Origin: Tannerella sp.
GTDB taxonomy: Bacteria > Bacteroidota > Bacteroidia > Bacteroidales > Tannerellaceae
Assembly: GCA_031271245.1 (NCBI GenBank)
Contig: JAISWC010000018.1
Span: 1-6,241 of the forward strand
Length of the DNA stretch: 6,241 nucleotides
Direction: 5' to 3'
Shown: positions 1 to 5,075 of the stretch, piece by piece
Numbering within the stretch: position 1 is the stretch's first letter
Layout: the number at the start of each line of letters is the position of its first letter
Notes under the pieces: model-generated
What the model was told of the DNA's origin: nothing
The model's database searches: none
The model's input: only the letters and a program-made list of their open reading frames with translations
Made by a program: the position numbers and the translations under genes

Positions 1-18
1 CAAAGTCCTCAAAGTCCC
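1..18. repeat. Two copies of a 9-base tandem repeat at the window edge
   Basis: Positions 1-9 read CAAAGTCCT and 10-18 read CAAAGTCCC, a tandem pair differing only in the last base. The array may continue to the left beyond the window. The 9-base period keeps frame, so on the minus strand it would encode a repeating acidic/aromatic triplet of residues (RDF, EDF). Two copies are too few to judge function. Confidence 0.4.
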
Positions 19-67
19 TTATTAAACCAAACAACCTTTGAAAATCATTCAATCTTCCACCATTCAT
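1..67 (-). CDS. Possible start of a further prophage gene, cut by the window edge
   Basis: An ATG at 67-65 follows the stop codon of the pilot-like gene (73-71) after only three bases (AGG). The frame stays open for 22 residues to the window edge, beginning MNGGRLNDFQRLFGLIRDFE. The tight spacing suggests translation coupled to the upstream gene. The last codons lie in a 9-base tandem repeat and read RDF-EDF, which may be translated repeat rather than true protein. No family can be assigned from so short a piece. It could equally be non-coding sequence downstream of the pilot-like gene. Confidence 0.3.
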   Translation of the reverse strand, partial: MNGGRLNDFQRLFGLIRDFEDF

Positions 68-70
68 CCT

Positions 71-682
71 TCACGCCCCATTTTCCTGACGTTTCCGCGC
101 CCCGATCGCATCCACAAACTGAGCCATTCCGCCCGCGCCAAGGGTCAGTCCGTTATTCATCAGGTTTTCATAGCCCGTAGCTTGATTGTTCCACATGCCC
201 TGCATCTGATTCCCGTACATATCTTTTCTCCCGAAATACTGATCGGTCACACGGTCCTTATACTGTTGTCCCAGTGCTCCGAGCTGCGCGTAGGCATCGG
301 AGACCGCCCGGTTGGTTGCCTCCTGCTGTGCCGCCTGCACCTCCGGCGTTGCACCCGTAACAACTGCCATGTTAGCCGCCGAACGGTTCCGGAACTCCAG
401 GCCTTCCCGCATGTTTTTCATCATCGCCTGCACGTCCGCTCGCTGCGTATAATCCGAATAAGCGTTCCGATTATACCACGCCGTATTTTCATCGTTTTGC
501 CGTGCGAGATACTGTTCCATGCGCCTGCGTTTCCGTGCGGCATTCGCTCCGCCGAAGATGCCCGCGCCGAGCCCCACGGCGCCGCCCACCAGGGCGCCCC
601 AGGGACCGAATGCCGCTCCCGTTGCCGCTCCCGTTGCCACTCCTGACAGGGCGCCCTTTCCAATTTCATTTCCTCCAGCCAT
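71..682 (-). CDS. Microvirus DNA-pilot-like (VP2/H-type) minor virion protein
   Basis: 203 residues. Residues 10-45 are a Gly/Ala-rich hydrophobic segment with GxxxG-type spacing, able to form a membrane-inserting helix or glycine zipper. A basic cluster (RKRRR, 50-54) follows. Residues about 55-165 are polar, rich in Q, N, A and R, and predicted helical or coiled-coil, with a TGATPE motif near 109-113. This layout (N-terminal membrane segment, then a long Gln/Ala-rich helix) is that of pilot proteins of Microviridae, minor virion proteins that conduct the ssDNA genome through the host envelope. I recognise it by overall style, not by a catalytic motif, and it is shorter than many VP2 proteins. 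The ATG at 682-680 is preceded by an A-rich leader (eight A), typical of Bacteroidetes translation starts. Other explanations include an internal virion protein of another phage type. Confidence 0.6.
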   Translation of the reverse strand: MAGGNEIGKGALSGVATGAATGAAFGPWGALVGGAVGLGAGIFGGANAARKRRRMEQYLARQNDENTAWYNRNAYSDYTQRADVQAMMKNMREGLEFRNRSAANMAVVTGATPEVQAAQQEATNRAVSDAYAQLGALGQQYKDRVTDQYFGRKDMYGNQMQGMWNNQATGYENLMNNGLTLGAGGMAQFVDAIGARKRQENGA

Positions 683-769
683 ATCTTTTTTTTATGGCAA
701 ATAAAGCCCAAAACAGCTATAATCCCTTCCCTTCGTGCAAAAAAATCGCCCGCGTATAGAAAACTGTGC

Positions 770-793
770 CCCCGCAGACCGCCGGAAGCGGGG
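770..793. repeat. GC-only hairpin in the divergent intergenic region
   Basis: CCCCGC (770-775) pairs with GCGGGG (788-793) around a 12-base loop. It lies between the start of the pilot-like gene (minus strand) and the start of the small basic protein (plus strand), about 30 bases upstream of the latter. No T-tract follows it, so it is not an obvious intrinsic terminator. It could be a regulatory hairpin or part of a phage replication or packaging signal; nothing in the sequence decides between these. Confidence 0.3.
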
Positions 794-824
794 AGGACGC
801 CCTTACCTTTGCCGCAAAAAAGCG

Positions 825-1229
825 ATGAAGCATGTAATCATAACCGACCTGCGGGAACTTTGCGACTGGCTGCGCGACTGGTTTCACTACCGGCGCCAGT
901 CGTTTAAGATGTCGCTTGCCATCCGTCTGGCCGACCTGAAGCAGCGTGCATACAACCGGCAGTATCACGTAATGATCATGACCCTCCCGCAGGGTGACAG
1001 GCTGGTATCGGTAACCCGTGACGAGATACAGTCCTTCAAGCGAAAGAAGTGGCTACCCAAAAGGACGGGCATGATAGAACTGGAGAAATCCATTTTCTAC
1101 TCTACGCCCGCAGGCAGGAACAACCGTTCCACAGTTGGAGAGCGTGCGGAAGCAAGAAAGAAATACCTGCGATATGCCTGTCGGAGCAGCAGATTTACCC
1201 GCCGGCACCGGGCGGTTACCGGAAAGTAA
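825..1229 (+). CDS. Small basic protein of unknown function in the prophage
   Basis: 134 residues from the ATG at 825. An in-frame ATG at 735 would add 30 residues (MQKNRPRIENCAPADRRKRG...) that look like translated intergenic sequence and cross the 770-793 hairpin, so I prefer 825, which has an A-rich leader (GCAAAAAAGCG). The protein is strongly basic. It has a Trp/Tyr-rich N-terminus (WLRDWFHY, 15-22), a central stretch (29-54, around SLAIRLADLKQRAYNRQYHV) that reads as helix then strand, FKRKKWLPK near 71-79, FYSTP near 91-95, and an Arg-rich tail. No transmembrane segment or signal peptide is visible. I do not recognise a characterised family. The charge would fit nucleic-acid binding, but that is a guess. 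It is transcribed opposite to both flanking prophage genes and is followed by two plus-strand terminators. Confidence 0.65.
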   Translation: MKHVIITDLRELCDWLRDWFHYRRQSFKMSLAIRLADLKQRAYNRQYHVMIMTLPQGDRLVSVTRDEIQSFKRKKWLPKRTGMIELEKSIFYSTPAGRNNRSTVGERAEARKKYLRYACRSSRFTRRHRAVTGK

Positions 1230-1256
1230 TTACAGGAGATGATTCGGCCATCTCTC

Positions 1257-1287
1257 CCTGTCGCGAGACAGGATATTTATTTTTTTC
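1257..1287 (+). terminator. Intrinsic terminator after the small basic protein gene
   Basis: CCTGTC (1257-1262), a GCGA tetraloop, and GACAGG (1267-1272) form a 6-bp stem with a GNRA loop. A T-rich run with six or more T follows (about 1274-1286). It lies 28 bases after the stop of the plus-strand gene ending at 1229, so it should end that transcript. Confidence 0.65.
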
Positions 1288-1322
1288 ATTTGATAAGTGA
1301 TATGTACTCAATTTGTGATTCG

Positions 1323-1355
1323 AAAGGTTTTGCCGGGAGGCAGAACCTTTTTTTT
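1323..1355 (+). terminator. Strong intrinsic terminator between convergent genes
   Basis: A 12-bp stem with one G.T pair (1323-1334 with 1339-1350) and a GGGA loop is followed by a run of eight T (1348-1355). The orientation is plus. The T-run overlaps the integrase stop codon (minus strand, 1356-1354), so the signal lies at the convergent end of two genes. On the minus strand the same hairpin has no downstream T-run and would terminate poorly. As the second plus-strand terminator in about 70 bases, it would keep transcription from entering the integrase as antisense. Confidence 0.75.
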
Positions 1356-2160
1356 ACAGCTTCAGATTCACGCAGTCCAGCACTTTTCGGTTAGCCTCGT
1401 CAATCAGCGAATAATCCTTTTTAATATAGATATCCGTCACCTTCATCTCCCCGCTCACGTGATTGAGCGCCTCATGAACCGCATACTTGTTTATCCCGGC
1501 CACGTTGACCGCGATCGTCGCCCACGAATGACGCGCGGCATAAAACTCCAGGTCTTCCACATTTACGCCGTTCTCCGCGCCAATCTTTTTCAGTCCCCGG
1601 TTAATCGCGCAGTTGAACGTGTTCGGGGTTGCGTACATCCGGTGAAATTTAAACACCCGCTCGCCTGCGGGGTCTCTGTATTTTTCAACGAGCGGCAGGA
1701 TTTCCGGTTCGATACGGATACTGATTTCCGCCCCGTCCGCCCGGCGGCCGGTCACTTTTGTCCGGCGGTAGGTAATTCGGCCATCTTCGATACAGTCACA
1801 GTTATACAAATCTACGGAATTCATCCCGACAAGCGCAAAGGACAGCAAAAACATATCTTTGGCCAGATTGTACCTGTTTTCGCCCCAGCTCACATCGGGC
1901 ATGTACGGCAGTGCCGCGATGGCCTGTACGGTCTTAACCGCCAGCGCTCTTTTTCTGACCGGCGGCAATTTAGGGATTCCGAACTCCGTGAAAGGAGACT
2001 GCGGAATACAAATCATCCCCTCACTCTCCCGGTTATATTTCCGCTTGGCCATGTTGTGAAGCGCCCGGACATTAGACGTGTAGAGTGATTGAGCACGGCC
2101 GCCCTTTTTCCGGTTTCGCAGGGGGGGGCTGTTCGTTAATCCAGTCAATAAAACCCTCAA
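1354..2160 (-). CDS. Tyrosine integrase, C-terminal catalytic half (frame-shifted from N-terminal half)
   Basis: Catalytic domain of a Bacteroidetes-type phage/conjugative-element tyrosine recombinase, which would cut and rejoin the element and the tRNA attachment site. In the 268-residue frame from an ATG at 2160, homologous sequence begins only at about residue 14 (base 2121), after the C8 tract; the first 13 residues are the N-terminal half read in the wrong frame. Visible motifs are LSFALVGMNSVDLYNC (106-121, where the first catalytic Arg is usually found), TK (134-135), FYAARHSWAT (206-215, box II Arg210 and His211), LNHV (232-235, His234), and the nucleophile Tyr245 in VTDIYIKKD. The Arg-I position and the His of HxxR are not canonical; Val and Tyr stand there. 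Some Bacteroidetes integrases show the same pattern. Joined to the upstream half it gives about 419 residues, a normal length. Separate translation from 2160 would give a catalytic domain without its DNA-binding domain. Confidence 0.85.
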   Translation of the reverse strand: MRVLLTGLTNSPPLRNRKKGGRAQSLYTSNVRALHNMAKRKYNRESEGMICIPQSPFTEFGIPKLPPVRKRALAVKTVQAIAALPYMPDVSWGENRYNLAKDMFLLSFALVGMNSVDLYNCDCIEDGRITYRRTKVTGRRADGAEISIRIEPEILPLVEKYRDPAGERVFKFHRMYATPNTFNCAINRGLKKIGAENGVNVEDLEFYAARHSWATIAVNVAGINKYAVHEALNHVSGEMKVTDIYIKKDYSLIDEANRKVLDCVNLKL

Positions 2161-2614
2161 GGAAAGATACGGTTATCTCGGATATATCCAATGACTCCCG
2201 GCCGGTAAAGCGTTTTAGCGCGTTAAGCGTAATTCCGTAGCAACTTGCCGTACCCGGTCTCCCGTTTTTCTTCAGTGACGCCACCACCTCTTCTCCGAAC
2301 TTTATAAAGTCCAGTCGAAAAACATCTCCTTTCCCAACCCTTTTTAGATAATCGACAACCTGGTCGGCCGTCATCGCATCCAGTCTTTCGCCCAAAGCAT
2401 TACAGGCATTCCGATACTTTCTGACGGTTTCTTCCAGCACATCCAGAACCGCCTGATTTTTTATTTTCGTGCTTTTTGTCACCTCTTCTTTGGTTACAAA
2501 AAGAGAGGTCGCCATGTACTTCACGACACGTTTGTGTGTGACACGAATCTTGACATTGAATGTCCCGTCCGTTTTTTTGTGGTGTTTCTCCACAACCGCT
2601 TTAAATGTTGCCAT
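2072..2614 (-). CDS. Tyrosine integrase, N-terminal DNA-binding half (frame broken at C8 tract)
   Basis: From the ATG at 2614 the frame gives 180 residues. The first 164 or so are genuine integrase. An N-terminal arm-binding-type domain begins MATFKAVVEKHHKKTDGTFN. A SAM-like core-binding domain follows, around residues 95-160, with TASCYGITLNALKRF and SLDISEITVSFLEGFIDW. After INEQPP the frame crosses a run of eight C and continues for 16 unrelated residues to a stop at 2072. Removing one C joins it precisely to the catalytic half in the other frame. I chose the ATG at 2614 over the one at 2641 because MATFKA is the usual beginning of this family and the nine extra residues are encoded by the 11-base direct repeat of the leader. 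Its promoter is at 2649-2680, next to the tRNA. Confidence 0.85.
   Translation of the reverse strand: MATFKAVVEKHHKKTDGTFNVKIRVTHKRVVKYMATSLFVTKEEVTKSTKIKNQAVLDVLEETVRKYRNACNALGERLDAMTADQVVDYLKRVGKGDVFRLDFIKFGEEVVASLKKNGRPGTASCYGITLNALKRFTGRESLDISEITVSFLEGFIDWINEQPPPAKPEKGRPCSITLHV
2121..2128 (-). repeat. C8 homopolymer tract at the integrase frame break
   Basis: Eight consecutive G on the plus strand (C on the coding strand) lie exactly where the two integrase frames meet, in the linker between the core-binding and catalytic domains. With seven C the gene reads continuously through EQPPLRNRKKGG; with eight it is broken. Long G/C runs are prone to slipped-strand errors in the cell and to miscounting by sequencers, so the tract could be a phase-variable switch, a fixed mutation or a sequencing error. 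Confidence 0.85.
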
Positions 2615-2619
2615 AATTA

Positions 2620-2640
2620 CTGTGAAACATCTGTGAAACA
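2620..2640. repeat. 11-base tandem repeat in the integrase leader
   Basis: CTGTGAAACA occurs at 2620-2629 and again at 2631-2640, separated by one T, giving an 11-base period close to one helical turn. The pair lies between the predicted integrase promoter and its start codon, within about 70 bases of the tRNA junction. Same-face binding of two protein subunits is plausible: integrase arm-type sites or an operator for a regulator. The function is inferred from position only. Confidence 0.6.
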
Positions 2641-2648
2641 ATTTGCCG

Positions 2649-2680
2649 CAAATATAGTCAAAAAGTGCGGAAAGTGCAAC
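2649..2680 (-). promoter_or_regulatory. Predicted promoter of the integrase (Bacteroidetes type)
   Basis: On the minus strand, TATATTTG (2656-2649) matches the Bacteroidetes -7 consensus TAnnTTTG exactly. GTTG (2680-2677) matches three of four bases of the -33 TTTG box at the normal spacing of 20 bases. Transcription would begin near 2642, just upstream of the 11-base repeats, and read into the integrase. The -33 box is only nine bases from the tRNA end, inside the element, so the promoter would be carried along on excision. Confidence 0.65.
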
Positions 2681-2688
2681 TCTGTTCG

Positions 2689-2715
2689 TAGTCTTGCCGG
2701 GAATCGAACCCGGAT
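2689..2715. other. Putative attachment site in the 3' end of tRNA-Arg
   Basis: The integrase lies beside the 3' end of the tRNA gene, so the crossover core is expected within the T arm and acceptor 3' strand. The tRNA is intact, meaning the element brought its own copy of the core. The second copy should lie left of position 1 and is not found in the window, so the core's exact limits cannot be fixed here. Confidence 0.45.
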
Positions 2716-2760
2716 CTAAAGTTTAGGAAACTTCCATTCTATCCATTGAACTACAAGACC
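2689..2760 (-). tRNA. tRNA-Arg, anticodon CCT
   Basis: A 72-base cloverleaf read on the minus strand. The acceptor stem is GGTCTTG / CAAGACT, with a G.U pair at 1-72. The D arm is GTTC/GAAT. The anticodon stem GAAGT/ACTTT encloses the loop TTCCTAA, giving anticodon CCT, which reads AGG (Arg). The variable loop is 4 bases, the T arm is CCGGG-TTCGATT-CCCGG, and the discriminator is A. No CCA is encoded. The gene has its own promoter inside the end of recO. No terminator follows within the window because the integrated element begins right after the 3' end. Arg-CCT tRNA is a minor isoacceptor and serves here as integration target. Confidence 0.95.
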
Positions 2761-3543
2761 TCTTTTTTTTGAAGTGCACAAAAGTAGTGTCTTTTTTGCA
2801 AACGGACAAATCTCTTCACAGTCGAAATGACTTTGTAAAAGCGCAAACGACTTGACTTCAGGAAAGTCTGACAGGTGCAGCCGGTAATATTCCAGGATGC
2901 GGCAAATGATACGCGACCGTTCGTGACGCGAAAAGGCATACACAGCCATGTTGGCGTAATTCATCCGAAGCAGCCGGTAGAATATGACACTTTCCGTTTC
3001 GTCCAGATAATGGCGGTGTTCCGGTGGCGTGCCGGTAAATACACCGTTCATCATGTCGAAACAGCATCCCGGCCGGTAGGATTCCGCATTCGGATACACG
3101 CCAAGGTAACGCACCAGATGTATCAGAAACACCAGATGGAAGTTGGCGACACCCTCGTCCGAGAGTTCCAGCCAGCGAATGGATTCATATAGGTACTCGA
3201 ACAGCCGGGCGTCCGGTTCTTTCGTGCGCACGGCGCGGTAAAGTATCTCGGCCAGGAAAAGCGCGATGATGTTTTTCACCGGATGCGTCGGAATACCCGT
3301 CAGCGGATAACAGGCCTTCATTTCCCGGATACGCTGGATATCCCTTGTGTTCAGATGCTCTACCTCCATTTCGATCACCGACAGCGGCAAAAAAAGCGCG
3401 TGGGGAACCATTGTTTTCCGTCCCTGCCTGCGCGCGACCAGATAGGCCGCGCGCCCGAAGGATTCCGTGTAGATGTGAACAATGGAATACCTGTCGTTAT
3501 AGGGCAGGGCGTGCAGTACGATTCCGCGCGTTTTACTCAGCAT
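2716..3543 (-). CDS. recO: DNA repair protein RecO, with a C-terminal run-on into the tRNA gene
   Basis: 275 residues. RecO binds ssDNA and, with RecR, loads RecA onto SSB-coated DNA in recombinational repair (RecFOR pathway, cytoplasm). The N-terminal OB-fold domain covers residues 1-80 (MLSKTRGIVLHALPYNDRYS opens it, with the usual pattern of strand, YTESFGR turn, strand). The rest is the helical RecO C-terminal domain, including FLIHLVRYLGVYP and a degenerate Cys/His region (RPGCCFD, PEHRHYL). Residues 1-240 match the normal length of the family. The last 35 are extra: they are encoded by the tRNA-Arg promoter and the 5' two thirds of the tRNA gene (ending VQWIEWKFPKL), and the stop TAG lies in the tRNA. 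The gene starts 17 bases after gltA and is probably co-transcribed with it. Identification is firm; whether the tail matters is unknown. Confidence 0.93.
   Translation of the reverse strand: MLSKTRGIVLHALPYNDRYSIVHIYTESFGRAAYLVARRQGRKTMVPHALFLPLSVIEMEVEHLNTRDIQRIREMKACYPLTGIPTHPVKNIIALFLAEILYRAVRTKEPDARLFEYLYESIRWLELSDEGVANFHLVFLIHLVRYLGVYPNAESYRPGCCFDMMNGVFTGTPPEHRHYLDETESVIFYRLLRMNYANMAVYAFSRHERSRIICRILEYYRLHLSDFPEVKSFALLQSHFDCEEICPFAKKTLLLCTSKKRGLVVQWIEWKFPKL
2779..2810 (-). promoter_or_regulatory. Promoter of tRNA-Arg, inside the recO frame
   Basis: On the minus strand, TTTG (2810-2807) and TACTTTTG (2786-2779) match the Bacteroidetes -33 TTTG and -7 TAnnTTTG boxes exactly, with a spacer of 20 bases. 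Initiation near 2772 would place the start about a dozen bases before the mature tRNA 5' end at 2760. The whole promoter lies within the extra C-terminal codons of recO. Confidence 0.75.
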
Positions 3544-3560
3544 TTTTTCATCATTGCGCG

Positions 3561-4907
3561 TTACCTTTCCGAGAGCGGCACATAGGGAAATACTTCCGGA
3601 ATGATGTTCTTGTAGGCCGGGCGGATGATACGTCTGCCGGCGAAGTTCAGTTCCTCGTTGCGGTGAGCCGTCCAGCCGACGATGCGCGCCATGGCAAACA
3701 GCGGCGTGTAGATCTCGACGGGCAGTCCGATCAGCTCGTAGACAAATCCGGAATAAAAATCGACGTTGCTCGACACCTGTTTGCCGTTGTTCTTGACGCG
3801 GGCAAACACGTCGACGGCGCGTTCTTCGAGCTGTTCGAGAAACTCGAACTCGGCCAGCCGTCCCTTTTCCCCTGCCAGTTCGCGCGCCAGTTCACGCAGC
3901 AGTAGGGCGCGCGGGTCGGAGACGGTATACACCGCATGGCCGATACCGTAGATCAGTCCCGTCCGGTTGTAGGCCTCCCGGTTCAGGATACGGGTCAGGC
4001 AGGCGTCAATTTCCTCCACCTTTTCCCAGTCTTCGACGGTTTCCTTCAGGTAATTGAACATGTCAACCACCTGGATATTCGCCCCGCCGTGGAGCGGTCC
4101 CTTGAGCGAACCGATGCCGGCGGCGATGGAGGAATAGATGTCTGTCCGGGTGGACGAGGTCACGCGCACGGTAAAGGTGGAGTTGTTGCCGCCGCCGTGT
4201 TCGGCCTGCAGAATCAGCAGCAGGTCAAGTGTGCGGGCTTCGAGTGCCGTATAGTCCTTTTTCAGCATGTAGAGGAAATTCTCCGCAAAGGCCAGTTCGG
4301 GATTCGGATGGCGGATGTGGAGCGAACGTCCCTTGTCATGATGACGCAGTACGTTGTAGGCGTATGCGATGATGGTCGGGAAACGGGAAATCAGCTCGAT
4401 GGACTGCTGCATGATGTTCTCGCGCGAGAGGTCGTCGGGATTTTCGTCAAACGTGTACATCTCGAGCACGCTGCGCGCCAGGATGTTCATAATGTTGCTG
4501 CCGCGGAGCGACATGATGCTCATGGTTGTTTCGTGTGGCAGGGGCATGTTCTCGTACAGCAGGTCGCGAAACTCCTTCAGTTCGTCCCGGTCGGGCAGGT
4601 TGCCGGAGAGCAGCAGGTAGGCCACTTCTTCAAAACCGTACCGTTTTTCCTTCATGGCGGCATGGACGAGGTCTTCGATGTCGTATCCGCGGTAAAACAG
4701 TTTGCCGGGGATGGGTTTCAGTTTGCCCTCTTCCGTGCGCTCATAGCCCACGACGTTTCCTATTCTTGTCAGTCCGACCAGTACGCCGGAACCGTCTTCG
4801 TTGCGCAGGCCGCGTTTGACGCCGTACTGTTTGAACAGCGAGTTGTCTATCTTCGACGATCGCTTGACCGTATCGGCCAGCTTGCAGGTTAAATACTTCT
4901 TAATCAT
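3561..4907 (-). CDS. gltA: Citrate synthase
   Basis: 448 residues, full length. It condenses acetyl-CoA with oxaloacetate to citrate, the entry step of the oxidative TCA branch (cytoplasm). Family signatures are all present: FYRGYDIEDL (71-80), AEHGGGNNSTF (235-245), GPLHGGAN with catalytic His273, GIGHAVYTVSDPR with His324, and SNVDFYSGFVY with catalytic Asp383. The N-terminus (MIKKYLTCKLADTVKRSSKI) fits the start at 4907, which has a Shine-Dalgarno-like AAGGA six bases upstream. The 2-methylcitrate synthases share these motifs, but pairing with icd favours citrate synthase. It lies downstream of icd across a 154-base repeat-rich spacer and upstream of recO (17 bases). No clear promoter of the Bacteroidetes type is visible in the spacer, so transcription probably comes from upstream of icd. 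Confidence 0.95.
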   Translation of the reverse strand: MIKKYLTCKLADTVKRSSKIDNSLFKQYGVKRGLRNEDGSGVLVGLTRIGNVVGYERTEEGKLKPIPGKLFYRGYDIEDLVHAAMKEKRYGFEEVAYLLLSGNLPDRDELKEFRDLLYENMPLPHETTMSIMSLRGSNIMNILARSVLEMYTFDENPDDLSRENIMQQSIELISRFPTIIAYAYNVLRHHDKGRSLHIRHPNPELAFAENFLYMLKKDYTALEARTLDLLLILQAEHGGGNNSTFTVRVTSSTRTDIYSSIAAGIGSLKGPLHGGANIQVVDMFNYLKETVEDWEKVEEIDACLTRILNREAYNRTGLIYGIGHAVYTVSDPRALLLRELARELAGEKGRLAEFEFLEQLEERAVDVFARVKNNGKQVSSNVDFYSGFVYELIGLPVEIYTPLFAMARIVGWTAHRNEELNFAGRRIIRPAYKNIIPEVFPYVPLSER

Positions 4908-4947
4908 GATTCCTTACATTTTTTTATTATACATTCTACTTCAGAAG

Positions 4948-5036
4948 GTAGTTAGTAGAGTGGCTGTTTGGAGATTTCCGCTCTTACCTGCCACTTACTG
5001 TTCTATTATCTACTAATCTACCTATCTACTAACTAC
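4948..5036. repeat. 12-base perfect inverted repeat in the icd-gltA spacer
   Basis: GTAGTTAGTAGA (4948-4959) and its exact reverse complement TCTACTAACTAC (5025-5036) are 65 bases apart. In mRNA they could pair to form a long-range hairpin between the icd stop and the gltA start. No T-run follows on the minus strand, so it is not a typical terminator. One arm belongs to the degenerate tandem array at about 5003-5075; the other is an inverted stray copy. A role in processing or differential stability of the icd-gltA message is possible but unproven. Confidence 0.5.
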
Positions 5037-5061
5037 TATCTATTAACTACTATACTAACTA

Positions 5062-5075
<14 letters not shown>
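5003..5075. repeat. Degenerate TAG-rich tandem repeat after icd
   Basis: On the plus strand, variations on CTACTAACTACTAT repeat about every 14 bases. For example, 5027-5040 (TACTAACTACTATC) and 5041-5054 (TATTAACTACTATA) match at 12 of 14 positions, with further weaker copies on both sides. On the minus strand the array is TAGTAGTTAG-like. It begins in the last codons of icd (..GTAGATAGTAATTAG) and fills about half of the spacer to gltA. It is much lower in GC than the flanking genes. Confidence 0.6.

Larger units (their letters stand above)
1..2688. mobile_element. One end of an integrated prophage-like element at tRNA-Arg(CCT)
   Basis: A tyrosine integrase gene lies directly beside the 3' end of a tRNA gene, the classic arrangement of an element integrated by tRNA-targeted recombination. 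The intact tRNA marks the right-hand junction. Inside it are the integrase (in two frames), a small basic unknown protein on the opposite strand, and a protein resembling microvirus DNA pilot proteins. Host housekeeping genes begin immediately on the other side of the tRNA. The left end and second attachment site are not in the window, so size and completeness are unknown. That this is an integrated element is well supported. The assignment to a microvirus-like phage rests on one protein and is inference. Confidence 0.7.

Noticed and set aside
38..646. 202-residue plus-strand frame opposite the pilot-like gene
   Set aside because: Its translation is rich in His, Arg and Pro without domain character, while the minus-strand frame has a clear structural layout and an A-rich leader.
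804..811. TACCTTTG as a -7 promoter box for the small basic protein gene
   Set aside because: It matches TAnnTTTG, but no TTTG lies 19-21 bases upstream and the leader would be only about seven bases. Possible but unsupported.
735..824. 30-residue N-terminal extension of the small basic protein
   Set aside because: Its sequence looks non-coding and spans a GC hairpin; ATG at 825 has a better leader.
2615..2641. ATG at 2641 as integrase start
   Set aside because: The extra nine residues are encoded by the 11-base direct repeat and lie right at the predicted transcription start; MATFKA at 2614 is the usual start of this family.
3936..4892. Long open frame (318 residues) antisense to citrate synthase
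   Set aside because: It is a shadow of a strongly conserved gene in GC-rich sequence; its translation has no recognisable domain.
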